Shown here piece by piece: positions 10,890 to 22,946 of a stretch of DNA of 64,000 bases. Numbering within the stretch: the first letter of the stretch is position 1; each line of letters begins with the position of its first letter. Position numbers and translations under genes: made by a program. The notes below the pieces were generated by a model. It searched no databases. It was not told the origin of the DNA and saw only the letters and a list, made by a program, of their open reading frames with translations. Origin of the DNA: Adineta vaga (lineage: Eukaryota > Rotifera); contig CP075496.1 of NCBI GenBank assembly GCA_021613535.1, forward strand, positions 8,742,001 to 8,806,000. The letters are read 5' to 3'.

Positions 10890-11387
10890 ATGACTTATAC
10901 ATATGTCAATGAAGATCAAATTGATGTTGAATTAAAATGTTCGATTTGTGATGAACCATTTCAATCTCCGATGAATTGTAAATCTTGTGGAAATACTTAT
11001 TGTCAAATATGTATAGAAAATTGGATGAAACAGCAACTATCTTGTCCATCATGTCGGCAAATTGGAAATCAATTTTTGCCTGTAATTAGTCGTGTTGTAT
11101 TAAATCAATTGAATCGTTTATTAGTTCAATGTACCTTATGTCAACAAACGAATATTCAACGAAGTAATTTTAATGATCATATTTCATGTACATGTCCAAA
11201 ACAAATGGTTATTTGTACGGATAATTGTGGATGGAAAGGTTTGAGAGAGAATCTTGAAGAACATGTCAGATTATGTCGATTACAGAAGACAGTTTCAAAT
11301 CAAATGGAAAAATATTTTATGAAATTGATCGTTGTTATTTTAGCAATATTCTTGTTCTTCATATTCAAACGAAGTGAAAGTAAATAA
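10890..11387 (+). CDS. RING-type zinc finger protein with C-terminal membrane anchor
   Basis: 165 residues, one exon, ATG at 10890. Residues 17-55 form a RING-like finger in which all eight ligands are cysteines (C17, C20, C30, C33, C38, C41, C52, C55), with the usual His replaced by Cys. A second Cys/His-rich part at about 80-130 resembles a TRAF-type zinc finger. Residues about 146-161 are a hydrophobic helix followed by a basic tail, so it should be tail-anchored with the zinc fingers in the cytosol. An E3 ubiquitin ligase role is likely from the RING; the substrate is unknown. AATAAA is at 11419-11424. Confidence 0.75.
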   Translation: MTYTYVNEDQIDVELKCSICDEPFQSPMNCKSCGNTYCQICIENWMKQQLSCPSCRQIGNQFLPVISRVVLNQLNRLLVQCTLCQQTNIQRSNFNDHISCTCPKQMVICTDNCGWKGLRENLEEHVRLCRLQKTVSNQMEKYFMKLIVVILAIFLFFIFKRSESK

Positions 11388-14178
11388 ATAGATTATGTTT
11401 TTAAAGACTTTTAATTGAAATAAAATGGATCATGTCTATTTTTATTTATTTATTTATTTCAAAATAAGTGATGGCAAAAAAAACATCAAAATTTCGTTCA
11501 CATTCTTTTCTTCAATGATCTTAATCAACGATGGATTTGTTCGAATTCATTGCTGAATGAATAGGTTCTATTGTGTGTTTTGTTGGAATCTTGTCTTTAA
11601 CATATCGATGTATTCTGACAACAAATGAAATGGTGTTTGCGAACATACTATTGTATTATAAAGATATCAAAAAGTTAAGAAATTATTCAGTAATCTTACT
11701 TGAAATAATGCTTATTGACGTAAAAACATATACTTGTGTCAATGCCTTTTTAAATGGCGGGATTATGAGTTAATCGGCATGGAAAAATAAATAATCTGAC
11801 AAAGGCTAAAAAAACCAAAAGAAGATTATTTATATATGAACATTAATTCAGAATTTCTTATAGTTATTGCTATTCTTTGTATATAATCATTGCATAATAG
11901 AATTCATTTGAAATATTCTGATTTTAATCTGAAGCAGTAACATGGGAAATTGTTCTTACCACAGATTTGTTTATTAGATGTTGTTGATTTCTACTACGAT
12001 GTATTTGCACAGTTTCTTTCTAAATGATGAAATCAATTCTTTCGTTTTTATATTAAAAAAACTCGATAAACACACGATTGCGTTGAATTTCATGGATGAA
12101 TATTCTACTCTATCAGAAGTCGAAAATCCGGATCTATCTAGAATTTAAAAAACTCACAATTATTCAAAGTTTCAAAACATATTTCTTACATTTTTGTACG
12201 TTGGTTGGCAATTGTGACAGTTTTAGTCGATAATGTCAGCTATTTTAGAAATATATTAGTGCTAGAATTCTGAACATAGTAATTAAATGAAGTACCTGTG
12301 TATTAAAATTGTTAGTAATGCTACCATTAATGTAATTGTAGGTTTAATTGAAGTCAGCGATTGGCTGTCTGTATTTTCCTCATCATAACTTGAGAAGAAT
12401 ATGAAAAAAACTATCACATCATTCGTCATTTTTCTCTGTTCAATCGAGCATTAGTATAATTATATTGGTAACATTCATTCAATTGTATTCGATTCAACGA
12501 AGATTATTTTCATGGATAATGGTCCGAGTTGTCAAAGCGGTGGATTAATTAGAATCATTGAAATAAAATTAAAATTAATAACCAACAATGCGGTGATCAA
12601 GCTGTTGATTTGCAAAGTGAATAACAGATGTATATAGTGACAAGTAACAATAATAGATCTTTGATTTGGTTGAAAAAAGGTTAAAAAAGCCGTGATTTTA
12701 TAGAACGATTCAGAAAATTTTTGGAATATAAGTGCAAAAGGTGAGGAAGAAGCAATGATTTATTAAATATTTCCAGATAAGAATATAAAACGAATGAAAT
12801 TTGAAATGCAACTATATGTTAATGGTTTTCGAGCGAGGCAACAAGATTGCTTGTATAGGATGGTTAATGCATTTTTAATTACTAACTAATGAATTTAAAA
12901 ACACTTCGTGAAGTTTACTTCTAAAATAAATATGAAACTTTTCAATTTAATTTCTAATTCATCATCGTAAATAGTTAGTAACAAATCACAAATGTATATC
13001 AAATGATCAATATAAGTAATTCTTTGACCTCCCCTAAGATAAAAACGGATAACGATATATAAACTCACATTTTGTAAAACATTCTTTCTTCAGAAATCAA
13101 ACTTTCATTATTATACTTACTCTTCATGATTTGAAATGATACCAATATGATTATTTATCACAAAATGGTTTGTCAGAATTGCAAAATATCATAAATTGCC
13201 CATTGATTCCATTTTTAAAGAAATAATTCTTTGTAAATACTTCAGTAAGAAATTGATATTCGTATAATTGTAATAAAGAATCATTGCTTACTATTGATGT
13301 AAGATAAAGCCAACAAACACTAGCACTTGTGTGTACATAAAACGATGACAATCAATGATGGTAGATAATCAGAACACTAGCTAAAATTTAAATTCAATAT
13401 GAAATAACAGACGAAAAGTATGAATACCATGTTTCGAAATATTTTATATAGTTGCTGTTCATATATTCTTGGTTTTGCTATGATACCATAGAAGATGAGG
13501 CCCGAAATAGTATAGATATTGACGTTCAACTGGCTGCAGTTGTGAAAAGAATATGAATACGAAAAGAAAAGGATATTATACGATACGCTTGAGAGATCAC
13601 ACACAAACGATAGTTTAATAAAGAAATATATTTCTATTCAATGTAGAAGAATAACAAAAAAAAATGTTATTCATAGCCTTCAATATGAGGACAATTGGTT
13701 TATTGTTGATCAGATTTCAAACGCATGAGAATTCAGTTTGAATAAAGCTAATCATCGTCATCTGAATTCAACACGTCGTTATTTTATATTTTATCATATC
13801 GTACAATTCATTGTTCTTTCAACAAAAACTTATTCTCATTTTTGTTTTGATAAAATTGATTGTCTAGGTTATGGATTTGATTTCGTCAAACACTTGAATA
13901 TAGACAATAAATTGTCATGTGATGTTTTCTTTTCGATCGTATTTTTCAAATATAACATTCACGTTTTCAATGAAACGATATATATATTTGAGAAGTATAA
14001 CGAAGTACTCACGTACTCAAATTGCAATTCTATGATAAGGAAAAAGTATGAGAATGGATGGATTATAAATATTTACAGATTCTTTTATGATTTTTCTATA
14101 TGTATCTGGTAAAAGTAAGTATGAAAAAAGAGTCTCATTTTAGTTTTTATTGAGAGATTAGCTCGATAATTCATTGTT
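11388..14178. other. Gene-poor 2.8 kb region
   Basis: No supported gene. Open frames here start with non-ATG codons or have a composition like random AT-rich DNA. A short stretch at 12520-12560 resembles the 5' half of a tRNA-Ser. On the minus strand at 13151-13604 two adjacent frames with ordinary-looking composition could be remains of a coding region but match nothing I know. Confidence 0.4.
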
Positions 14179-16193
14179 ATGAATTATGCAAAGACACATA
14201 ATGAAGATATTCTACGTCGTGCAAATGTACGTTTATGTCGATTGTTTACTTGGTCAAATTATAATGGATACGGTTTTCAATTGAAAAAATGCATACGACC
14301 ACCTCATCTTATTAACTTAGTGGAATCGAATAGTCCAGCAGCAATCGGTGGTTTGAAAATCTATGATGTTCTTCTTGCTATTAATGATAAAAATGTGTGT
14401 GATATGAGATTTACTGATGTAGTCAATTTTATAAAATCTCTTCAAAATTCTTTTCATTCAGTGGAATTACTTGTCGTAGAACAACATATTTATAAAATTC
14501 TCAAAAAGAAAAATATAACAATTGATCATTCGATAGTAAAGATAATTACTACTCCAAGGGTAATGCCAAAAGAATATATGGATTTTTCTGAAAGTATTCC
14601 ACGTACATGTCTTATTTATCTGAAATCGAAAGAGATAGAATTTGGTTTTGATATTATCAATGGGAATGATGATATTGGTTTATTCATTCAAGAAGTCCTA
14701 CCAGATTCACCAGCTTACAAAGCAGGCTTACGAAAAAGTGATCGAATTATTGCACTTGATGGTCAATGTGTCGAACATGATTCCAGTAAAATTTTAATTG
14801 AAAAATTACATAAAGCTGCAAGTCGCAGAGTTTTTAAACTCTTGGTTGTGGACACGAGCATACCTTCTAATTCTCAATTACACGATTCAAGTAAGAGGAA
14901 TTAGTTTAATTTATTTCTGTCTGGATTTTATTTTTAGACATTGATCAGGAAGATTCGTATACTGTTGATCGGATAAAATCAGATGAAGAATGTCATTCAT
15001 TAAATGAACAGAAATATCGAATCTATTCTCAAAACGATTCATCAAACTTCAATGATGATAATGATGATCATTGTAGGTTTTTTTAAATAATGTACATCTA
15101 TTCAATACGTATTATATCCAATTATAGATATTCCATTTTTTAATAAAAAATTAAATAATCAATCAGAAATTGAATATGATCATTGCAATCCAGAAGAATC
15201 TCCAGTAGATGATTTATTGCATGGTCAAAAATTTACAAAGACAAAATCAAAAGGACTGTTATGGGAAGAAGAGGATAAGTCTGATTATTTAGAACCATCG
15301 ACCACTGCATCACAACATAATGGTAATGATATGTACAAAGCAAATCAACGTTTTTTCGATGTGCATCATGAACCATTAGTAATGATGTTATCGTAAGTTT
15401 GTTATTGATAATTACTAAGTTATGTGTATATATCTTGACAACAATTCTAGAATTGAAGGCTATGAATGCACACCACTATTACCTTTGTCACTAGCGATTG
15501 AAAATTTGAAGAATCATGTACGTAATATAAAACGCAATGCTTGGATTGCATTAGAAAGAAGTATCCAACCTACAGATGACTTAACAGCTGATGAATCGGC
15601 TGCAATACAAATTTATACAATGGAAGGAAAACCGGGTTATCCATCACTATCGATGCAGCTCAATGTTGCACTAAGATCAGAAGATCGAGATAGACTTGTA
15701 CCATACTTTCCTTATTTTAAACTGCTTCTAACAGCGCTTTGGAAATTGAAATCTACGACCCGCATTGTATGGCGTGGTGTCAATGGTGATGTTAGGAAAC
15801 AATATTCAATCGGTAAACTATTTGTTTGGTGGGGATTTAGGTAATAAAACTGAATAATCTAGCAAACAACATATCAAATTCCTAATATATATATAATCTT
15901 TTTATTTCAGTTCCTGTATGGAATCTCGTGACGTACTTTTATTAAATAAATATCTTGGTATAAATGATCTTCGAACATTATTCAGTATCGAAAGTACAAA
16001 TGGAAAAATGATTCATTCTCATGCATATAACAAAACTGAAAACGAAATTTTATTCCTACCTGCTACACAATTTCAAGTTATTAAACATGAAAAATTCGAT
16101 ACTAATGTCTATATAGTTCATTTGAAAGAAATTTCACTATTTGATTCAGATTATTCATCAATATTACCTGCAGTCAATAAAACGAACGATTAA
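14179..16193 (+). CDS. Two-PDZ / ADP-ribosyltransferase fusion protein
   Basis: Five exons fit with matching phases: 14179-14890, 14938-15072, 15128-15392, 15451-15840 and 15911-16193 (introns of 47, 55, 58 and 70 nt). The product is 594 residues. PDZ domain 1 is at about residues 20-105 with a GYGF-type carboxylate loop; PDZ 2 is at about 145-235 with a FGFDI loop and the GLRKSDRIIALDG turn. An acidic, disordered linker runs from about 240 to 370. The C-terminal 220 residues are an arginine-specific-type ART domain: Arg479 in VWRGV, SS at 501-502 in GFSSC, and ExE at 544-546 in ENEILF, so it should be active. PDZ domains would place the enzyme next to membrane-protein tails. No signal peptide. 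The alternative of two neighbouring genes is less likely because no stop or start separates the parts once introns are removed. Confidence 0.75.
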
Positions 16194-16478
16194 ATGAAAA
16201 ACAATTCATAGTTCACGATCAAAGAGTAAGATATGCAAACTCTAACTGAAGTAATGGAGATAGATTATATTACACGTAGATAATAATCAATCAAAACTGA
16301 CTTATCAACCTATTTTTCGTCGTAGAATGTAAAAAAAACATGATGACGAAACTTATCCTTCTCACATGATTATCATACTGATCTATTTCTAAAGAAGATT
16401 TTCATCTTATACTCTAAAATAATCATTCATCAATTAAAAGATTAACACATGCACTTTGTCGACAGTTTCATTTATAAA

Positions 16479-17540
16479 TCAATCAGATAATCTTATAGTA
16501 CTAATAACAACGTTCATATTTTCATGTCTTTCATTGTCTTTATCCATACAGTTCAGTCTATTTCTTTCATCTTGTGTTGCTATCCAATCTTTTCCAATTA
16601 ATTTATAAAATATCCGTTTTAGATCGCATCGAAACGCTTTTGATATAATAACAAATACGAAGAAGCTTGTTGAATATGATGTATTAAAAAGAAAAGTAAC
16701 CAATTTGTCTACAAAATTTAAAATAGCTAATTCCAAATTTGTTCGTAGTTGATCTTTTGTAATGCCTGCATAGATATAATAAATGATGACTAACGTACTA
16801 AATACAATAAAAATAACATCTTGAACGAATAAACAACGAAGTAATTGAAAATCTTTTTTTGTCATCGCACGAATTTCAGTACGTCTTCCATGTTGAAAAG
16901 TTCGTATGTGTCGAACATTTTTAAAAGCAAATAGACATAAAATAATCATTAAAAGACAAAATGTAATATTGATAACACCTAATGAATAAGTAACAAAATC
17001 ATAATACCATTTTGGAAAATTATAAGTACAAGAAAATTCTGAAGGATTGATTTCATAAATATTCATTTGAATGAGAACATGCGTATTGAAAAGGATCCAA
17101 AAGATCGAACTTGTACCGATAGAAAAGTAAGCTAAACGTTTCGAACTATATAATCGTGTATCAACATTTTGAGATGAAATTAATAAACGATCGATCGAAG
17201 CAAGAATGAGAACAGTTGGTGGAAGGGTACTAAGGAGAAACGATGTATAATATAGAAGTTTACATAGGATAACACTAGAATTTTGTAAATAAATATGAAA
17301 ACCAAAGTTAAAAATTGCTCCGAAAATAGTTGAATTCAGATAGCAGGTATTCAAAATAAGACAAACTTTGAAATATAAAACACAAACATTTTTCTTCCAT
17401 GATTTTCTCATGAATACTAATGCACTTAATATATTTCCGATATTACCCAGTAAATAGAATATGATGAGAATATATCTATTAAGATAAACTACGCCATTGT
17501 TTAGATTATTTATATGATAGTCATCATTGAATGTGCTCAT
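16479..17540 (-). CDS. Rhodopsin-type 7TM receptor (GPCR)
   Basis: 353 residues from the ATG at 17540 (the frame is open to a GTG at 17558). Seven hydrophobic helices are visible. TM1 has a GNIGN motif, TM3 ends in SIDRLL in place of the usual DRY, and the first loop cysteine (ILCKLL) and the second-loop cysteine (FSCTY) could form the conserved disulfide. TM7 lacks a clear NPxxY. The third loop is short and basic and the cytoplasmic tail polar. It is intronless and convergent with the PDZ-ART gene. A peptide receptor is plausible; no ligand can be read from the sequence. Confidence 0.75.
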   Translation of the reverse strand: MSTFNDDYHINNLNNGVVYLNRYILIIFYLLGNIGNILSALVFMRKSWKKNVCVLYFKVCLILNTCYLNSTIFGAIFNFGFHIYLQNSSVILCKLLYYTSFLLSTLPPTVLILASIDRLLISSQNVDTRLYSSKRLAYFSIGTSSIFWILFNTHVLIQMNIYEINPSEFSCTYNFPKWYYDFVTYSLGVINITFCLLMIILCLFAFKNVRHIRTFQHGRRTEIRAMTKKDFQLLRCLFVQDVIFIVFSTLVIIYYIYAGITKDQLRTNLELAILNFVDKLVTFLFNTSYSTSFFVFVIISKAFRCDLKRIFYKLIGKDWIATQDERNRLNCMDKDNERHENMNVVISTIRLSD

Positions 17541-17955
17541 TTTGAAAAAAATCTTCACTATTGAGATAATGATATGTTGTTGAATTTCTATTATATACTT
17601 GAGCTATTAATTATTTTCCTTTAGAAGTCATTTTTAAACCGATAATGAAAAATTAATGTTGATCGTCTTACTAAAATCTTATTTACTGCTCCTGTTTAGC
17701 CTCATCACTTGATCTTTGCGCAAGCTTAGAAAACGGATATGCATAGTTTTATCCAATTAAGTACCTCGTAAATCAATATCAGCTATTTAAAATATTAGAA
17801 TTAATATTCTTCAATAATAGATGTTACATGATTCACTATAAATTTCAATGAAATTTTCTGGTTAATGATGTATCTAGATTAACAATCATTCACTGATGAT
17901 CGATAAATACAAAAGAAAATGTGATTTATAATGTTAGTTATTGATCACTTTCTCA
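17541..17955. other. Intergenic, nothing seen
   Basis: Holds the promoter side of the 7TM receptor gene and the 3' end of the two-TM protein gene. No feature recognised. Confidence 0.35.
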
Positions 17956-18591
17956 CTACCAATCTTGTCGAGCAGGATGATAAGAATTTTTGTTCTTTTT
18001 ATCAATTAAATGGACCAAAATTTCTAGAAAACTGCAGATCAACATAAAACCAATAATACCGAACGCGATACAGAATGTGGCCAAATAACCATGTCCACTG
18101 GGTAAATTTGGTATAACCGAATCAATTTTCGACGTATGATAGAAACATGTATAGTTGTTACCAATCTAAATTGTAGTCAAAATTATTATACCCATTTGGG
18201 TCACTACTCATTCCCACTCAAAAAGAAAAACAGAAATTTCTGCTATTATAAAATATCTTACGTTCATATCATCATTACAAGATTGACCATATATTTGACC
18301 AAGAGTTTCCGTTGTTATTTCAGTTCCATTAGAAATAAAATATACTACCGATAGATATTCATTCCAACACGACCCTTTTCTTCTACATATATGAAGACCT
18401 GTTTCGGTTTTCATATAAGATAAGTATTCATGTGCAGCACATGTACGATTTATCACATGACAGGTTGTCTTTACATATAGACGAGATATATCTTGAGTTT
18501 TTACATACATAACAGTACCATACAAACCCACAACGATCATGGTGAAAAATAACCATATACAAATTAAAGCGTCACGTTCAGATGAAGCCAT
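17956..18591 (-). CDS. Two-TM glycoprotein, BK-channel beta-subunit-like topology
   Basis: Two exons on the minus strand, 18262-18591 and 17956-18165, with a 96-nt intron between codons. The product is 179 residues. TM1 lies at about residues 10-31 after a short cytoplasmic start, then comes an extracellular loop of about 105 residues with six cysteines and N-glycosylation sites (NRT, NGT, NYT). TM2 at about 140-163 is followed by a basic cytoplasmic tail ending in PARQDW. This order, length and cysteine-rich loop match calcium-activated potassium channel beta subunits (KCNMB family), but sequence identity could not be checked, so another two-TM family remains possible. Confidence 0.6.
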
Positions 18592-19143
18592 TCTATGATC
18601 CTAAGTTTTTATATTGAATAATAATTGTTTATATGAATGTAAACAAATGACGACTATCCGACAGTATTATTAATACCTTTCTGTGCATGTCTTTATCATA
18701 GGTCAAATTACTCATCAAAATAGATTAAGTTGGAAGAAATGTGAGATTATCGTAGACCAAGAAGGAAATGTGTTTCATTCTTTCAATAGTTTAATGTTTG
18801 GTCTGATTAATTTCTATTGTTCTGTATTCATTCGATCACTTAAAATATATACAAGTTTGACTATAGTATTTGTGCGTATAGATGCTCATACAATTATTAA
18901 TTACCGATATCAAGATCATATCATAGTAGAATAAATTTTGAATAAAAAACTATAACGTGCAAATACATTCTCAATTAGACTATGGGGAGAAAGAAAGATA
19001 AATATGATTGATTCAAATGACATTATTCATCTATTGTTTGATTTCAAAAAGATTGATCTTTTATTTTACCAGAAATAGCTCGTTTGATAAATTAGATTGA
19101 TTAAAATGTCCTATAATTATATGAGATATGATATGTCCGATTG
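18592..19143. other. Intergenic, nothing seen
   Basis: Spacer between two minus-strand genes. The only long plus-strand frame starts with GTG and looks random. Confidence 0.4.
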
Positions 19144-20158
19144 TTAATTGTTAGAACGAGCAGCATTTGCATACATATTGAGACCTTCATCTAGAAGACC
19201 AGTCAGACTCTTTCTAGCGAAGAGTTGTCGTTCACTTATTTCAAATGGATGAGGCTCAGGTGTCTTTCGATGTAGTAAAGGTCCATTGAAGTGTTTCAGT
19301 TCTGCCTGAAAAAGAACAAAAACAGAGAGTTGATAGAATTTTAAATACAGTTACTTACTCGTCGAGCAAGTTGCATTATGCAATCTGTTACTTGAGGAAT
19401 ATTACGTTTTTCGTAAAGATCAACTGTTTGAAATAGATCTACATCTAATAAACCGTATGCACGAGCCGCATTTTCTATTTCAAAGATTTAACTATAGTTA
19501 CAATTATGATTTTCAAAGCTATTTAACTTACGAAACAACGATATATTCTCTCGTAAGATAAATCCTGTTCCTTTTGTAGCATATTTCGGAATAGAATTTG
19601 GTTCAAGTTTATTCATCAATCTTTGTATAATGTAATAAAAGATAAAAACAAAATCATAATCAATGATTGAAAATTAACATACTTGCATAAAATGATACCA
19701 TCTGTAAGGGCATCTTCATAGGAATCTTTCGGAAATTTTTCACCGATGACTGTTTCAATCCATCTTTGTGCTTCTTTGTCAAGCTCTGGATCGCGTTTTG
19801 TCGCCATCTGGATAAATGAGATACATATATATATATATAGGCGTGTGTCAAAATGATGACAGTTACAATGCCAAGAAAATAGAAATATTTTCGTCAATAA
19901 CAGTTAGACAATACTCTCAGCAAAGTGATGACAAACTTTGTTTATCGCGCGAATGAGTCTTTATTATAACAGCATATGAAAAACTACTTATATATAATGG
20001 TTTTAGAATCAAAACGATCTACTTCGAAGTTTTCTACAAAGCAAAAAAATCAGCGACTACAACTGACGTCTCATTTTGAACATGCAATGATCAAATGCCT
20101 TGCTTACCTTTGCTAGATTACTAGCAAGTGTTCCATATGATGGTCCATAATTAGCCAT
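19144..20158 (-). CDS. Transgelin/calponin-type muscle protein (Mp20-like)
   Basis: Five exons on the minus strand: 20108-20158, 19683-19807, 19532-19620, 19359-19474 and 19144-19305. Introns are 300, 62, 57 and 53 nt, all GT-AG and in phase. The product is 180 residues. A single calponin-homology domain covers about residues 25-135, with KDSYEDALTDGIILCKLMN, the PNSIP loop, FILRENISLF and DLFQTVDLYEKRN blocks. The C-terminus has a KHFNGPLLHRK segment and an ALNMYANAA-like end similar to a calponin repeat. This matches invertebrate muscle protein 20 and transgelin, actin-binding proteins of muscle or cytoskeleton. The first intron is unusually long for this window, which fits a regulatory first intron. 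Confidence 0.88.
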
Positions 20159-20832
20159 TGTCTTCAATCAGTACAAATACTACCACAATCGAAACAACAG
20201 AAAAATAATAGTACGACGTCTATGTAACTATTGTCTATGTATATATGCACTGTCGTCAAAACAAGTAGCTATGCGAAAAGAATACAACAAGAGAACCTTC
20301 TCCACTGATAATATATACTGATTAATTTTCTTTTTTTTTGGTATTGTATGGGCGGGTGAGAGACCGAGAGAAAGAAAAAATGAATCAACGCGACTTCCGC
20401 CATACAACCATGATAGAGACAAATAGAATCATGTATATGTTGCAACATACACTCGTTTTCTTTTGATGCATACATGATATAGTATTACTAACAAGTATAT
20501 TGTTATTTGAGAGTTATCCATTTCAATTAAAAACTAGAAATAAATATAATTGGAAGTTCTATGCTATCTTCCATCTGTAAATATCATATCGTTTGTCATT
20601 TATAACAACAAAAAAACAACATACATTATTTTATCTATTTCCTATTTGATACATATTCGAAGATATAGTTAGATATAATTTTAAATTTTAATGACAACAT
20701 ACTACGTCATTCTATCCTGAGATAGAAGTTCTTATCTTAAATCGTAAGATTTGTTCTTGCACAACATTGATGCAATATCTTATCTACATGTATATAAATA
20801 TCTAACTACGAAATACAAGATTTCATTTTAAA
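20159..20832. other. Divergent promoter region
   Basis: Between the leftward Mp20-like gene and the rightward MAM gene. It carries a TATA-like element at 20791-20800 for the MAM gene and no supported frame. Confidence 0.4.
20791..20800 (+). promoter_or_regulatory. Probable TATA box of the MAM gene
   Basis: The plus strand reads TATATAAATA about 33-42 bp before the ATG at 20833, leaving room for a very short leader. Evidence is motif and spacing only. Confidence 0.35.
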
Positions 20833-22841
20833 ATGTTGTTCCTTTTATTTCTACTTGTTAGTAATACATTTTTCAGTCAAGCAGCGATTCTTGAATGTGA
20901 TTTCGAGACATCTTGTAATGATTTTTCTACAGATTCAAATTGGGGTTTAACAAATGGTTTAAATCCTCAACCTATTGATCATGATCATACCTTAGACAAT
21001 AGTTCTGGTCATTATATTTTTTACAATCCACAAGATACAGGATTTCAAATAGCTGAAATAAAAACAAGTGATTGGTTGGAGTTATCTAATAATCGAACTG
21101 TTTGTTTTCGAATGTGGTATTATACTCCTCGTATCAATCTTCCATTTTATATACAATTGATACAAGGGGATGATGAACAATTAATACGTGTAATTGATTC
21201 AATTATAGGAAAAGATCCTTCGACGAATGATTGGGCTTTAGTTAATATAACATTACCGAGTGAAAAATTTAAGATAGCTATTCGATTGAATACTACAGGA
21301 CGGCCGTTGGCATTTGATGATATCTCTGTTGATTATTGTGATGAATCACATCCTCCACCACCTTCAAAAGTTCTATATCAATGTAATTTTGAATCATCTT
21401 GTTCAGATGATTTTGTTTCTCTACCTGCCTATCCATATCAATGGTCGATTTTAAAAGCAAGTGATGCAATTCAAATAGAAAATCAAGCGCCCAAAACTGA
21501 TTATACATTTGATAATAGTTCAGGTCATTATGCAATATTACCTAATTCAAAACAATTTGTTAAAGGCAAAGTAGGCTATCTTCATTTACAATCAGAATTG
21601 AATATTACATCCGAAGAATCTTATTGTTTAAATTTGTATTATTATGCTTTTGGACGATCCTATGCCAGTGATTTAAACGTTTATTTACAATTATCAAATG
21701 AATCTAAAATAATTCAAAGAATATGGCCACTTAGACCTGGTAGTTATTACACGTAAGTACTATTAAAATGTACATCATATGATCTTTCTTTCTTTTTTTC
21801 TTCTAGATATAACCGTAATCAATGGTAAGTTATGGTTAAAGATGACATTTAAAGGTAATATATATATATATATATATCTATTGTTTATGTCTATAGGACT
21901 TGGGGTATTATCAATTTACCTATTGGAGAATATACTCTTCTCTTTCGTGCTGATTCTACAGATGTGATTCCACTCTCATTTGCTCTGGATAACATTGCTA
22001 TCCTATCATGTGCATATCCTTCAACTGAACGTAGTTCCTATGAAAATCTTCTTTCATTTTCATGCACATTTGATGATTTGACTATGTGTAATATGATAAA
22101 TGATGCAGATACAAGTGTTTCTTCGAGATTTAATTTTACTGTATTTAACGGTGAAACATTACCAGATAAAGAACTAGGTCCTAGTCGAGATCATACAACG
22201 AATTCAACAACAGGTGGTTTTCTTTACTGGAATCGAAACTTACCATTTACTGCAAAAGACGTAGGTCGAGTCTATCAATCAACATCAATCGCACAAAATC
22301 TTGGTATGTGTGTTAAATTTTCTTATTATGTTAAATCAGCAACAGTGAGAAAGAATGGAACACAGATATCATTATCAGCTGGTGGATGTTACGGAGCATC
22401 CTTGTGGTTCGGACATTGGACAATAGTGAAGGTTGGCAAACAGTAATTATTCCTGTATTAAATCTTGCATGTGCTGAAAAATACTATTTTGATGTATATC
22501 AAACTCTACCAATAGCTGTATCTGTTGCTTTTGATGATATTGAAATCGATCAATGTACTTCTCTTACACCAACAACTACGAGTACAATAACATCAACAAC
22601 TACACTTTCAACCAGTACAAGTAGTTCTCGTACTTCTGTTGTTTCATCGTCAACAACACAATCATCTTCTTCGATTTCAACAAAAACTACTACGACAATG
22701 ACAACAGCAACAACAACAACTTCAATACTTGTCAGTTCTACTACGACAAGAGTAGCAACAACTACAAATAATGCCTATCGACTATTATCTTCGATGAATA
22801 TCTATTGGATGATTATTTATTTTCTTTATCGATTGATTTAA
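20833..22841 (+). CDS. MAM-domain surface protein (contains one frame break)
   Basis: Exons: 20833-21752, an 18-nt exon at 21807-21824, and 21897-22841, with introns of 54 and 72 nt in matching phase. A signal peptide (residues 1-18) is followed by three MAM-like domains starting at LECDFETSC, YQCNFESSC and FSCTFDDL, with many NxS/T sites. A Thr/Ser-rich stalk and a hydrophobic C-terminus follow, as in GPI-anchored or single-pass proteins. In the third MAM domain the reading frame shifts by one base near 22410-22415: one frame supplies the first half up to GASLW, another supplies TLDNSEGW onward. This may be a sequencing error or real damage. MAM proteins usually mediate adhesion at the cell surface. 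Confidence 0.7.
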
Positions 22842-22946
22842 ACATTTTTGTTTTCATAATACAATTTATTTTTATTGATATAATTATGTTACAATAAATG
22901 ATCTTTTTTTTTACAAGTTTCTAGTTGATATTTTCTTCGCAAATTA

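Noticed and set aside
13151-13604. Two adjacent minus-strand frames with fairly normal composition
   Set aside because: No motif, no splice model joining them with confidence and no start; could be a relic but support is too thin.
13738-14112. Plus-strand frame of 124 codons before the PDZ-ART gene
   Set aside because: It starts at TTG, has AT-rich random composition and no motif.
18683-18934. Plus-strand frame of 83 codons
   Set aside because: GTG start, no domain, no promoter or polyadenylation signal around it.
22403-22426. A 23-nt GT-AG segment that would repair the MAM frame
   Set aside because: Too short for splicing and it would delete residues conserved in MAM domains.
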